A DNA stretch of 35,741 bases, from positions 1 through 35,741 of the forward strand of contig JBDHTL010000021.1 in NCBI GenBank assembly GCA_039808645.1, given 5' to 3'. Each line of letters begins with the position of its first letter. Positions within the stretch are counted from its first letter, which is position 1. Below the pieces are notes generated by a model that saw only the letters and a program-made list of their open reading frames with translations, ran no database searches and was not told the DNA's origin. Source of the DNA: JAJXWB01 sp039808645 (GTDB lineage Bacteria > Pseudomonadota > Alphaproteobacteria > Rhizobiales > Beijerinckiaceae). A program made the position numbers and the translations under genes. Shown here one piece after another: positions 7,938-19,550 of this stretch.

Positions 7938-7986
7938 CGCCTTCCTTATGCCCTCAAAAATGCGATGGCAATTTGACCTGGATCAG
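7938..7986 (-). promoter_or_regulatory. Candidate FNR/FixK-type promoter for ccmC
   Basis: On the minus strand, CTGATCCAGGTCAA (7986-7973) matches the FNR/FixK consensus TTGAT-N4-ATCAA at eight of its ten fixed positions. A CATAAG hexamer (7950-7945, four of six to TATAAT) follows, its centre 32 bases from the box centre, which is the spacing of a class II FNR-dependent promoter. The predicted start is near 7938, just before the twin hairpin. This is pattern reading only. Confidence 0.35.
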
Positions 7987-8001
7987 TCGCCAGCCGGGGC
8001 C

Positions 8002-8673
8002 TCACTCCCCAAGCCGCCGCAGCAGGGCCGCGGCGGCGAAGGGGCAGAGCGCGCCCGCAGCCAGCGTCAGCGCCGCCAGGATGGCCAGCGGCGTGGCGAA
8101 GGGAATGGTTCCGCCCGAGGCGGCGGTGGCTGCCGAGACGCCGAAGATCAGCGCCGGAATGCACAGCGGCAGGACGAGCAGCGCCATCAGCAGGCCGCCA
8201 CGCCGCAGCGAGACGGTCGCCGCCGCCCCGACCGCGCCGATGAAGGTGAGCGCGGGCGTGCCGACCAGCAGCGAGACGCCGATGCCGAGCATGGCGGCGG
8301 CCTCCTGCGCCATCAGCACGCCGAACAGCGGCGCGGCGATCACCAGCGGCAGGGCCGTGGTCATCCAGTGCGCCAGGCATTTGACCAGAACGACGAATTC
8401 GAGCGGCGTCGCGCCGAGCTGGAGCTGGTCGAGCGAACCGTCCTCGAAATCGGCCTGAAACAGGCGGTCGAGGCCGAGCAGCATGGCGAGCAGCGCGGCG
8501 ATCCAGAGGATCGCCGGGCCGATGCGGCGCAGCAGGTTGAGGTCCGGACCGATGGCGAAAGGCAGGATCGTCACCAGCATCAGCATGAAAACGACGCCCA
8601 TCGAACCCGAGCCGCCAATGCGGCGGGCGATGGCGAATTCGCGGACGAACAGGGCGGCGAGCGGGCTCTTCAC
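8002..8673 (-). CDS. ccmB: Heme exporter protein CcmB
   Basis: A 223-residue protein with six hydrophobic segments, the membrane subunit of the CcmAB ATPase complex that drives release of heme-CcmE from CcmC. Family features are the N-terminal LFVREFAIARR, the FEDGSLDQLQLGATPLE segment (equivalent to the FxDGTLEQLLLSP motif of CcmB) and GLLMALLVLPLCIPALIFG. The GTG start overlaps the ccmA TGA by four bases (8670-8673), so a longer same-frame start further upstream is not needed. Confidence 0.94.
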   Translation of the reverse strand: MKSPLAALFVREFAIARRIGGSGSMGVVFMLMLVTILPFAIGPDLNLLRRIGPAILWIAALLAMLLGLDRLFQADFEDGSLDQLQLGATPLEFVVLVKCLAHWMTTALPLVIAAPLFGVLMAQEAAAMLGIGVSLLVGTPALTFIGAVGAAATVSLRRGGLLMALLVLPLCIPALIFGVSAATAASGGTIPFATPLAILAALTLAAGALCPFAAAALLRRLGE

Positions 8674-9281
8674 GCAACCGTCCCCAGCTTGAGTTCGCCG
8701 GCATTCTCGAGGCCGACCGGCGAATGCGTCGCCGCCAGAACGACGCCGCCGCCGGCGCGATGGCGCGCCATGACGGCGGCGAGCGCGGCTTGCGCGCGTA
8801 CGTCGAGCGCGGTCGTCGGCTCGTCCAGCAGCCAGATCGGTCGCGGGGCGACAAGCAGGCGGGCGAGCGCGACGCGCCGCTTCTGCCCGGCCGAAAGATA
8901 GCCCGCGGGAATGTCGATCACATGCGCCAGCCCGAAGGCCCCGAGCGCATCGGCAGGCGCGAGCCCCGCGCCCGCGTCGCCCCGCGCCAGGAACGACGAC
9001 CAGAAATCGAGGTTCTCGCGGACGGTGAGCGCGGGCTTCATGCCTTCGGCATGTCCGACGTAATGCAGCGCGGCGGCGATCTCGTCCGCTTCGCCGTCGA
9101 GCGACAGCGCCCCGGCGGCCAGCGGCAGCAGGCCGGCGATCGCGCGCAAGAGCGTCGACTTGCCCGCGCCGTTCGGCCCCGAGAGGATCAGCGCCTCGCC
9201 GTCGACCAGCGTGAAATCGACGCTGTCGACGATGCGCCGTCCGCCGCGGTCCACGCAGACTTTTTCGGCAACCAGACGCAT
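8670..9281 (-). CDS. ccmA: Cytochrome c biogenesis ATP-binding protein CcmA
   Basis: A 203-residue ABC ATPase with Walker A GPNGAGKST (35-43), signature LSAGQKRR (129-136), Walker B IWLLDEP (149-155) and a downstream ATHSP switch histidine. The short length and the tight coupling to ccmB identify CcmA rather than another ABC protein. It is the first gene of the ccmA-B-C-D run and is divergent from aconitase, with 129 bases between the starts; the ccm promoter should lie there, though I see no convincing hexamers. Confidence 0.95.
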   Translation of the reverse strand: MRLVAEKVCVDRGGRRIVDSVDFTLVDGEALILSGPNGAGKSTLLRAIAGLLPLAAGALSLDGEADEIAAALHYVGHAEGMKPALTVRENLDFWSSFLARGDAGAGLAPADALGAFGLAHVIDIPAGYLSAGQKRRVALARLLVAPRPIWLLDEPTTALDVRAQAALAAVMARHRAGGGVVLAATHSPVGLENAGELKLGTVA

Positions 9282-9410
9282 GTCGGCGAAGACCGGACCT
9301 TTCCGCGAACGACGCCGCCAAATTGAGCGGGCGCCTCCTTGTCGTGTAGCGGGCTTCGCGCAAATTATCTATAAGCCCGTATTCCCTTCGACTTGCGCAG
9401 GATGATCGTC

Positions 9411-12140
<2,730 letters not shown>

Positions 12141-12152
12141 CGCGAGCCGATT

Positions 12153-12313
12153 GGGCCCCTCCCTTTCCCTCCCCCGCTTCGCGGGAGAGGGGACGGCAGG
12201 CGCCCGTGATCGGCAGTCAGCGTGAAGCGAAGCGTCTACTCCCTCTCCCGCGGACACGAAGTCGGCTGTTGCCGACTTCGGTCAGATACGGGGGAGGGCC
12301 GGGAAGGGGAGCT
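12153..12313. repeat. CCCTCCC/GGGAGGG-type palindromic repeat with nested hairpin
   Basis: A first block (CCCTCCCCCGC, TTC, GCGGGAGAGGG, about 12167-12191) and a second block (CCCTCTCCCG ... CGGGGGAGGG, about 12241-12297). The second block's loop carries an inserted perfect 10-base-stem hairpin with loop TGTT at 12257-12280. The region fills the junction between convergent acnA and the DsrE-like gene and continues as GGGAAGGGGAGC. Confidence 0.8.
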
Positions 12314-12320
12314 GCGCCCC

Positions 12321-12836
12321 TCACGGCTTGATATACTGGAACCCCTTCTGCTCCAGCTGCGCGATTTCGCCGACGGCCGTACGGATCACGTCCTCGTGCG
12401 CGACGTCATAGAGTTCCCGGTCCGGATTGATGCCGCGCGCGAGAAGCGTGTTGCGGCAAACCAGGAATTTCACGCCCAGCAGCTTCAGCTCGTCGATCTT
12501 GTGACGCGCGTCGAAATTGTCGCGCGCCCAGGACAGGAAATCGACGCCCTCGCCCTGCATGATGATGCGCAGGTCGATCCTGTCGGCGCCGACCGCGTCG
12601 ACGTGGTTCTGCGCCACCTGCAGGATGTGGCGGAAATGGCCGCTGAAAATGCCGGCGCGCTGGTCGATGTGGTAGATCACCTGCTGCCGGCCGTATTCCT
12701 CGACCTTCATCTGCTTCACCCATTCCGCCGTCTCCCCCGCCCGGTGCGGGACGATCGTGTGGACGTTGAGGGCCGCGGCCGTGGCGGCGGCGCCGAAGAA
12801 CAGGCCGATTCCGAGATAGAGGCCGCGAAATTTCAT
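12321..12836 (-). CDS. Exported DsrE/DsrF-like family protein
   Basis: A 171-residue protein from the ATG at 12836. Residues about 1-24 (FRGLYLGIGLFFGAAATAAALNV) form a signal peptide or signal anchor. The mature part has the DsrE-like alpha/beta pattern: KVEEYGRQQVIYHI, HILQVAQNHVDAVGADRIDLRIIMQGEGVDFL, and the C-terminal LLGVKFLVCRNTLLARGI, whose single Cys sits where DsrE/TusD relatives place a reactive cysteine. A periplasmic DsrE-like protein could act in sulfur-compound or persulfide chemistry, but I cannot assign a substrate. It is alone on its strand, convergent with acnA and divergent from leuB (162 bases apart). Confidence 0.72.
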   Translation of the reverse strand: MKFRGLYLGIGLFFGAAATAAALNVHTIVPHRAGETAEWVKQMKVEEYGRQQVIYHIDQRAGIFSGHFRHILQVAQNHVDAVGADRIDLRIIMQGEGVDFLSWARDNFDARHKIDELKLLGVKFLVCRNTLLARGINPDRELYDVAHEDVIRTAVGEIAQLEQKGFQYIKP

Positions 12837-12998
12837 CTGCGTCTCGTCCGGTTGAATTGAGACTTGCGGCGACCGCTCTGTCCCGGAATGGAACGGCGGC
12901 GGTCGAGGTGCGACGTGAAATCCAATTCCCGAACCAAACTTGCCGTCGGGGCGCGCCTTCTGTAGCAAATCGGCCGACAACCTTAATCGAGACGGATA

Positions 12999-14099
12999 AT
13001 GGCGACCTACAAGCTCCTCCTCCTGCCCGGCGACGGCATCGGCCCCGAAGTGATGACCGAGGTGGAAAAGGTCCTCGGCCGCCTCGCCGCCATGGGCGTG
13101 GCGAAATTCGAGATCGAGCGCGGCCTCGTCGGCGGCTCGGCCTACGATGCGCACGGCCAGTCGATCTCCGAGAGCGACATGAAGCTGGCGCTGGCCGCCG
13201 ACGCCGTGTTGTTCGGCGCGGTCGGCGGCCCGAAATGGGACGGCGTGCCCTACGACGTGCGTCCCGAGGCGGGCCTGCTGCGCCTGCGCAAGGATCTGGC
13301 GCTGTTCGCCAACCTGCGGCCGGCAATCTGCTATCCGGCGCTGGCCGAAGCCTCTTCGCTCAAGCGCGAGATCGTCGAGGGGCTCGACATCATGATCGTG
13401 CGCGAACTGACCGGCGGCGTCTATTTCGGCGAGCCCAAGCAGATCATCGACCTCGGCAACGGGCAGAAGCGCGGCATCGACACGCAGGTCTACGACACCT
13501 ACGAGATCGAGCGCATCGGCCGCGTCGCCTTCGAGCTCGCGCGCAAGCGCCGCAACAAGGTGACGAGCTCCGAGAAGCGCAACGTCATGAAGTCCGGCGT
13601 GCTCTGGAACGAGGTGATCACCGCGCTCCACAAGCGCGACTATGCCGACGTCGAGCTCGAGCATCAGCTCGCGGATTCGCTGGCCATGCAGCTGGTGCGC
13701 TGGCCCAAGCAGTTCGACGTGATCGTGACCGACAACCTGTTCGGCGACATGCTATCGGATATCGCGGCCATGCTGACCGGCTCGCTCGGCATGCTGCCGT
13801 CGGCCTCGCTCGGCGAAGTCGACAAGGTCACCGACAAGCGCCGCGCGCTCTACGAGCCCGTGCACGGCTCGGCGCCCGACATCGCCGGCTCGGGGCTCGC
13901 CAATCCGATCGCCATGATCGGCTCGCTGGCCATGTGCCTGCGCTATTCGTTCGGAATGGGCGACGTCGCCGACAGGATCGAGGCCGCCATCGCCGACGTG
14001 CTGGCGGCGGGCCTGCGCACCGCCGACATCAAGGGCGACGCGAAGGACGTGATCTCGACGTCCGCCATGGGCGACGCGATCGTGGCGCGACTGGGATAA
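12999..14099 (+). CDS. leuB: 3-isopropylmalate dehydrogenase LeuB
   Basis: A 366-residue NAD-dependent decarboxylating dehydrogenase that makes 4-methyl-2-oxopentanoate for leucine synthesis. Landmarks are LLLPGDGIGPEV (about 5-16), the substrate-binding arginine region RPEAGLLRLRKDLALFANLRP, the Tyr-containing ELTGGVYFGEPK, the metal-site aspartates in DNLFGDMLSDIAAMLTGSLG, and EPVHGSAPDIAGSGLANPIA near the C-terminus. Length is typical. The cytosolic homodimer requires Mg or Mn by family knowledge. It lies four genes upstream of asd. A twin-hairpin repeat directly follows the stop. Confidence 0.97.
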   Translation: MATYKLLLLPGDGIGPEVMTEVEKVLGRLAAMGVAKFEIERGLVGGSAYDAHGQSISESDMKLALAADAVLFGAVGGPKWDGVPYDVRPEAGLLRLRKDLALFANLRPAICYPALAEASSLKREIVEGLDIMIVRELTGGVYFGEPKQIIDLGNGQKRGIDTQVYDTYEIERIGRVAFELARKRRNKVTSSEKRNVMKSGVLWNEVITALHKRDYADVELEHQLADSLAMQLVRWPKQFDVIVTDNLFGDMLSDIAAMLTGSLGMLPSASLGEVDKVTDKRRALYEPVHGSAPDIAGSGLANPIAMIGSLAMCLRYSFGMGDVADRIEAAIADVLAAGLRTADIKGDAKDVISTSAMGDAIVARLG

Positions 14100-14101
14100 G
14101 C

Positions 14102-14164
14102 GGACCGCGAGCTTTCAGCCTCGCGGGATCGACATTAAGGGCTGCGAGCCGAAAGCTCGCGGTC
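14102..14164. repeat. GCGAGCC-type twin-hairpin repeat (diverged copy)
   Basis: Arms GGACCGCGAGCTTTCAG and CGAAAGCTCGCGGTC flank a 24-base centre; the base changes in the two arms are largely compensatory (CTTTC against GAAAG). It begins two bases after the leuB stop, ends in CATTTTG on the plus strand, and occupies the whole junction with the convergent downstream gene, so it could act as a bidirectional terminator. Confidence 0.8.
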
Positions 14165-14173
14165 ATTTTGCTG

Positions 14174-14443
14174 TCAGCGCATGCCCGGATCGGGGCGCCA
14201 CAGCATGCCCGGCGAGTACCGCTCGTAGGGCTGCATGTTGTAGTAGGTCGACTGCAGCACATAGAGGTTGCGGCTGCCGACCGGCACGACCGTCCCGGAA
14301 TCGGTGAAGGCGCGCGGCCGCACCACCACGACTTCCGCGCCATAGGCGTGCCGCTTGCGCGGACGGGCGTCGGCGGTCGCGGCCACGGCTGCGGCGGAAA
14401 TCGCGGCGAGCGCGAAAATGGCTGTTCTGGCGATAGTCTTCAT
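14174..14443 (-). CDS. Small exported protein of unknown function
   Basis: An 89-residue protein from the ATG at 14443; an in-frame start ten codons upstream would put a charged leader before the signal peptide. Residues about 1-27 (MKTIARTAIFALAAISAAAV ... ADA) form a clear signal peptide. The mature part is basic and then tyrosine/proline-rich (RPRKRHAYGAEVVVVRPRAF, and a C-terminus with LQSTYYNMQPYERYSPGMLW). No cysteine, no lipobox and no known domain is visible. Small exported proteins of this shape occur in related bacteria, but I cannot assign a role. Confidence 0.65.
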   Translation of the reverse strand: MKTIARTAIFALAAISAAAVAATADARPRKRHAYGAEVVVVRPRAFTDSGTVVPVGSRNLYVLQSTYYNMQPYERYSPGMLWRPDPGMR

Positions 14444-14554
14444 GGCGACCTCGAATGGAATCGCCCGAAGCATAGACTGATTTTCGTCTGGCGGACGACT
14501 CGCGTCTCAAACTTATTTGACGCCGGTTCCGTTCCGCGGCGTGGGCCGCGCCGA

Positions 14555-15415
14555 TCAGCCCCGGGCGGCGTGGCGCGGCGCGGGTTTCGCCCTGGCCGGC
14601 GCGGCCTGCCCGGGATTGCGGGCGCGCGTCGGCCGGCAGGCGGCGTCGCGGGCGAGTTCCGAGCGGGCGAAGAACTTCTGCAATTCGTCGTCGCCGCCGG
14701 CCGCCGTCAGGTCCAGCCGCCCGACGAGACAGGACATCTGGCTGCGGCTCCAGGGCTGGCCGTCCGGCCCGCAGGCCAGGCCCGAAACGCGAAGCGCCGG
14801 CGTCGTTTCGCCGAAGCGGAAGACTGCGCAATTGTCGCGCCTGGCCCCTTCGGCCGGCGCGGACAGCCGCGCATCGGCCCATTCGGCGACGCCGAAGCGG
14901 GTCGGCAGGGCCGCCGGATTGCTGAGATTGTCGAGCGCCAGACCCGCCTCGCCGGCGCGGCGGGCGGTCTCCACGAACAGCGACTGGTCGGGCGCGCCTT
15001 CCTCGCCGGCCTGATGGATCGTCAGGCGCAGCCAGGCGCCGTCGCCGGAGAAATTGCCGAACGTCAGAATATCCTCGCGCCCGCCGCCCGTCGTATGGCG
15101 GCGCATCGCGTAGGCCGCCGGCGCGGGCGCGAATTCCTGCGAGTCGAAGGAGAACATGGCGAGCGGCCGCGCGACGTCCATCCAATAGCCGACAGGCGCG
15201 GGCTTTGCGGGCTCGGCGACCGGCGCTTCCTCGAGCGCCGAGATCACCGTTGCGACCAGCAACACGCCGATCAGTCCGCCGACCAGCGACACTTCGAGCC
15301 GGCGGCGCTGTGCGAAGCGTTTCGCACGGAAGACGAGCGTGAAGACGGCGGAAAGCGCGCGGTCGCGCACGGAGGCCAGATCCGGCAGGCGCGGCTCGAA
15401 GGCGATGAGACTCAT
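14555..15415 (-). CDS. Conserved membrane-anchored protein of unknown function
   Basis: A 286-residue protein with a basic cytoplasmic N-terminus (about 1-42), one membrane helix (about 44-61: VSLVGGLIGVLLVATVIS) and a long probable periplasmic domain. That domain has WMDVARPLAMFSFDSQEF, REDILTFGNFSGDGAWLRLTIH and a Cys pair region (DNCAVFRFGE, SGLACGPDGQPWSRSQMSCLVGRLDL). The C-terminus is an Ala/Arg/Pro-rich tail. The cysteines at about 194, 214 and 227 could form a disulfide. I do not recognise a domain. It ends 111 bases from the small exported protein gene on the same strand and is divergent from the formaldehyde dehydrogenase gene. Confidence 0.7.
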   Translation of the reverse strand: MSLIAFEPRLPDLASVRDRALSAVFTLVFRAKRFAQRRRLEVSLVGGLIGVLLVATVISALEEAPVAEPAKPAPVGYWMDVARPLAMFSFDSQEFAPAPAAYAMRRHTTGGGREDILTFGNFSGDGAWLRLTIHQAGEEGAPDQSLFVETARRAGEAGLALDNLSNPAALPTRFGVAEWADARLSAPAEGARRDNCAVFRFGETTPALRVSGLACGPDGQPWSRSQMSCLVGRLDLTAAGGDDELQKFFARSELARDAACRPTRARNPGQAAPARAKPAPRHAARG

Positions 15416-15632
15416 GACGCAACTCCCCCGGGCGTCGAGGCCCTGTCGTTGCGGCGACTCTGTCGGCTTTGACTGACAGAAAGGTTAAGCGCCGTTCATG
15501 TGCCGGGAACGTCGTAAAGGAGGCGTTGGCGTACAGGGTTAAGAGTTTGCGGCTCGCGATCCGACGCCACTATTGACGTGCGCGGGGCGATTGTTTCTGT
15601 TGGCGCATCGATCAACAGCATCGGAACAATCC

Positions 15633-16742
<1,110 letters not shown>

Positions 16743-16756
16743 GATAGCCTTCCAGT

Positions 16757-16869
16757 CCGTCATTGCGAGGAGCTCCGGTGAAACCGAAATGCGGTTTCAC
16801 CTGTAGCGACGCGGCAATCCAGAGCCCAGTTGCGGCTCCTGGATTGCTTCGCTGCGCTCGCAATGACGG
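16757..16869. repeat. CATTGCGAGG-type palindromic repeat with an insert in its left arm
   Basis: The outer arms are CCGTCATTGCGAGGAGC and its complement ending in CTCGCAATGACGG, with inner arms GCGACGCGGCAATCCAG and CTGGATTGCTTCGC. In the left arm a 32-base segment (16774-16805) replaces the GAA present in the sister copy at 24613. The segment forms its own hairpin, GGTGAAACCG with CGGTTTCACC (16777-16786 and 16792-16801). The repeat lies between tandem genes frmA and ilvA. Confidence 0.85.
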
Positions 16870-16899
16870 CGTGAGCAAGCCTTGTAGCGGAGACTTGAA

Positions 16900-18144
16900 T
16901 TGGCCGGTTCGACTGTTGCCTTCTCCTCTATCGAAACCGCGGCGCGGCGCATCGCCGGCCGCGTCGCGCGCACGCCGTTCGTGGCGTCGCGCACGCTATC
17001 GGAGATCGCCGGCGCGAACGTCTGGATCAAGCTCGAGAATTTGCAGTTCACCGCCTCCTTCAAGGAGCGCGGCGCCGCCAATCGCCTGCTGACGCTTTCG
17101 CCTGAAGAAAAGACGCGCGGCGTCATCGCCATGTCGGCCGGCAATCATGCGCAGGCCGTCGCTTTTCACGCGCAGCAGCTCGGCATTGCCGCGACCATCG
17201 TCATGCCGAGAGCGACGCCCTTCACCAAAGTGTCGCGCACGCGCCATCACAAGGCGCGCGTCCTGCTCGAGGGCGAGACGCTGGCCGAGGCCGCATCCTT
17301 CGCGCGAGAACTGGCGGCGCGCGAGAATCTCGCCTTCGTCCATCCTTACGACGATGCCGCCGTCGTCGCCGGACAGGGCACGGTCGCGCTGGAAATGCTG
17401 TCCGAAGCGCCCGATCTCGACGTCCTCGTCGCGCCGGTGGGCGGCGGCGGGCTGGCGGCAGGCTGCGCGGTCGCCGCGGCGGGGCTCGGCGGACGGACGA
17501 AGGTCGTGGGCGTCGAGGTCGAAAGCTACGCCGCCATGGCGCAGAAGCTCGGCGGTCACGCCGTCTCCGTCGGCGGGCCGACCATCGCCGAGGGGATCGC
17601 GGTGCGCGACGTCGGCGCGCTGCCCGAGGCGATTCTTCGCGCGCGCGGCGTCACGGTCGTCACCGCGCCGGAAGACCTGATCGAGCGCGCGGTCATCCTC
17701 CTGGCCGAGATCGAGAAGACGGTGGCCGAGGGCGCAGGCGCGGCCGGGCTCGCCGCCCTGCTCGCCCATCCCGACATGTTCCGGGGCAGGAAAGTCGGGC
17801 TCGTGCTGTCGGGCGGCAATATCGACACGCGCACGCTCGCCAATGCGCTGATGCGCGGGCTGGTGCGCGACGGGCGACTGATCCACCTGACCGCCGAAAT
17901 CCCCGACAAGCCGGGGGCGTTGGCGGAGCTGACCGAGGCGCTCGGCGCGCTCGGCGGCAATATCGTCGAGGTGCAGCACCAGCGGTTCTTCACGGCGCTT
18001 CCCGCCAATGTGGCGGCGGTCGAGCTTGTGGTGGAGGCGCAGGACGAGGCCCACGCCGGACGAATCGTGGCGGGGCTGACGGAGCGGGGGATGCGGGTGG
18101 TCCGGCGGGGCGGCCCGCTTGCCCCGGAGCCCCGCGAGGTGTAG
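16900..18144 (+). CDS. ilvA: Threonine ammonia-lyase (threonine deaminase), with C-terminal ACT domain
   Basis: A 414-residue PLP enzyme converting threonine to 2-oxobutanoate, the first step to isoleucine. The PLP lysine is Lys55 in TASFKERGAANR, followed by SAGNHAQAVA (about 79-88) and the phosphate-binding glycine loop GGGGLAAG (about 181-188). Residues about 330-405 look like a single ACT domain (HLTAEIPDKPGALAELTEAL), which suggests allosteric control; this layout resembles the shorter TdcB/IlvA forms rather than the E. coli two-lobed IlvA. The start is TTG at 16900 with CGGAGA six bases upstream. Codons just before it belong to the palindromic repeat region. Confidence 0.92.
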   Translation: MAGSTVAFSSIETAARRIAGRVARTPFVASRTLSEIAGANVWIKLENLQFTASFKERGAANRLLTLSPEEKTRGVIAMSAGNHAQAVAFHAQQLGIAATIVMPRATPFTKVSRTRHHKARVLLEGETLAEAASFARELAARENLAFVHPYDDAAVVAGQGTVALEMLSEAPDLDVLVAPVGGGGLAAGCAVAAAGLGGRTKVVGVEVESYAAMAQKLGGHAVSVGGPTIAEGIAVRDVGALPEAILRARGVTVVTAPEDLIERAVILLAEIEKTVAEGAGAAGLAALLAHPDMFRGRKVGLVLSGGNIDTRTLANALMRGLVRDGRLIHLTAEIPDKPGALAELTEALGALGGNIVEVQHQRFFTALPANVAAVELVVEAQDEAHAGRIVAGLTERGMRVVRRGGPLAPEPREV

Positions 18145-18187
18145 GTAACCCGCCATCGGAGCACACCGCCCCGAGGATCGACGAGCC

Positions 18188-18256
18188 ATGTCCGCGGTTT
18201 CGAACCTGAAAACGGCGACGACGAAAACGACCGCGAAAGCGGCCGTCAAAGGCTGA
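18188..18256 (+). CDS. Possible 22-residue Ala/Thr/Lys-rich peptide
   Basis: ATG at 18188 preceded by GAGGA (18172-18176); the frame reads MSAVSNLKTATTKTTAKAAV plus KG and then TGA. A hairpin with a seven-base stem (18278-18296) follows 21 bases later. The composition, the ribosome site and the following hairpin suggest a real small gene, or a leader for asd, but a chance frame this short cannot be excluded. The peptide resembles the basic tails of nucleoid proteins only in composition. Confidence 0.3.
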   Translation: MSAVSNLKTATTKTTAKAAVKG

Positions 18257-18277
18257 TTCGTCCTCGCTCCCGGATAT

Positions 18278-18296
18278 TCCCTCGGACCGCGAGGGA
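18278..18296 (+). terminator. Weak hairpin between ilvA and asd
   Basis: TCCCTCG, loop GACCG, CGAGGGA, followed by GTTTCGCG. The stem is good but the T-run is short, so it may be a weak terminator or attenuator ahead of asd rather than a full stop. Confidence 0.35.
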
Positions 18297-18356
18297 GTTT
18301 CGCGCAACAGGCGCGATGTGTCCGGGGGAGCCAACCTAAAGACAGGATTTGCGAAA

Positions 18357-19406
18357 ATGGGCTACCAGGCCGGCGGCTATAAGGTCGCGATTGTCGGCGC
18401 CACGGGCAATGTGGGCCGCGAAATGCTCGAGATTTTGGCCGAGCGCCAGTTTCCCGTGTCGGAAGTCGTGCCGCTCGCGTCCTCGCGCTCGATCGGCACG
18501 GAAGTGTCGTTCGGGGACAAGGTGCTGAAGTGCAAGCACCTCGACACCTACGACTTTTCCGACACCGACATCTGCCTGATGTCGGCGGGCGGCGCGATCT
18601 CCAAGGAATGGAGCCCGAAGATCGGCGCGCAGGGCTGCGTCGTCATCGATAATTCGAGCGCCTGGCGCTACGATTCCGACGTGCCGCTGATCGTGCCGGA
18701 AGTGAACGCCGACGCGACCGCGGGCTTCCGGAAGAAGAACATTATCGCCAATCCGAACTGCTCGACCGCGCAGCTCGTCGTCGCGCTGAAGCCGCTGCAC
18801 GACGCCGCCACGATCAAGCGCGTCGTCGTCTCGACCTACCAGTCGGTCTCGGGCGCCGGCAAGGAAGGCATGGACGAACTCGACCGCCAGACGAAGGCGC
18901 TCTATTCGCTCGGCGAGGTCGAGACCAAGAAGTTTCCGAAGCGCATCGCCTTCAACCTCATTCCGCACATCGACGTCTTCATGGAAGACGGCTTCACCAA
19001 GGAAGAGTGGAAGATGATGGCGGAGACGAAGAAGATCCTCGATCCGAAGATCAGGCTGACCGCGACCTGCGTGCGCGTGCCGGTGTTCGTCTCGCATTCG
19101 GAATCGGTCAACGTCGAATTCGAGAAGCCGATCAGCGTCGAAGAGGCGACCGCGATCCTGCGCCAGGCGCCCGGCGTGCTCGTGATCGACAAACGCGAGC
19201 CCGGCGGCTACATGACGCCGCACGAGGCGGCGGGCGAAGACGCCACCTACATTTCGCGCATCCGCGAGGACGCGACGGTGGAGAACGGCCTCGCCTTCTG
19301 GTGCGTCAGCGACAACCTCCGCAAGGGCGCGGCGCTCAACGCCGTGCAGATCGCGGAAGTGCTGGCGAACCGCAAGCTGATCGCGCCGAAGAAGAAGGCG
19401 GCGTAG
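18357..19406 (+). CDS. asd: Aspartate-semialdehyde dehydrogenase
   Basis: A 349-residue NADPH-dependent enzyme that reduces aspartyl phosphate to aspartate semialdehyde, feeding lysine/diaminopimelate, threonine and methionine synthesis. The nucleotide-binding GATGNVG is at 14-20, the catalytic Cys135 is in NPNCSTAQLV, and the substrate and catalytic histidine region is RVPVFVSHSESVNVEFE. I use the ATG at 18357 with AGGA nine bases upstream; an in-frame upstream codon at 18318 lacks a ribosome site. It lies downstream of leuB and ilvA, whose pathways it shares: it makes the precursor of the threonine that IlvA consumes. Confidence 0.96.
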   Translation: MGYQAGGYKVAIVGATGNVGREMLEILAERQFPVSEVVPLASSRSIGTEVSFGDKVLKCKHLDTYDFSDTDICLMSAGGAISKEWSPKIGAQGCVVIDNSSAWRYDSDVPLIVPEVNADATAGFRKKNIIANPNCSTAQLVVALKPLHDAATIKRVVVSTYQSVSGAGKEGMDELDRQTKALYSLGEVETKKFPKRIAFNLIPHIDVFMEDGFTKEEWKMMAETKKILDPKIRLTATCVRVPVFVSHSESVNVEFEKPISVEEATAILRQAPGVLVIDKREPGGYMTPHEAAGEDATYISRIREDATVENGLAFWCVSDNLRKGAALNAVQIAEVLANRKLIAPKKKAA

Positions 19407-19416
19407 AGGCCTTGAC

Positions 19417-19545
19417 TGTCATCCCCGACGGCCGCAGGCCGATCGGGGATCCGGCACGCGCGCTGCAACATCTGGATCCCGGCTCTCCGCTTCGCTCTCC
19501 GGCGAAGTCGCCAACAGGCGACTTCTGACGGGCCGGGATGACAAG
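19417..19545. repeat. TGTCATCCCCG-type palindromic repeat with nested hairpin
   Basis: The outer arms are CTGTCATCCCCGACGG and CCGGGATGACAAG; the inner hairpins include GGCCGCAGGCC and GGATCCGG/CTGGATCCCGG. In the right half the loop contains the nested hairpin GAAGTCGCC, loop AACA, GGCGACTTC (19504-19525). It occupies the junction between convergent asd and the FMN reductase gene. Confidence 0.82.
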
Positions 19546-19550
19546 GGCGG

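Noticed and set aside
12857..15472. An 871-codon plus-strand open frame over leuB and the two following genes
   Set aside because: It crosses leuB in another frame and runs antisense to the two minus-strand genes; composition is Arg/Gly/Ala-biased without motifs. It is a GC-driven shadow.
15573..15632. An upstream TTG start for the formaldehyde dehydrogenase
   Set aside because: It adds 20 residues not seen in the family; the ATG at 15633 gives the usual N-terminus.
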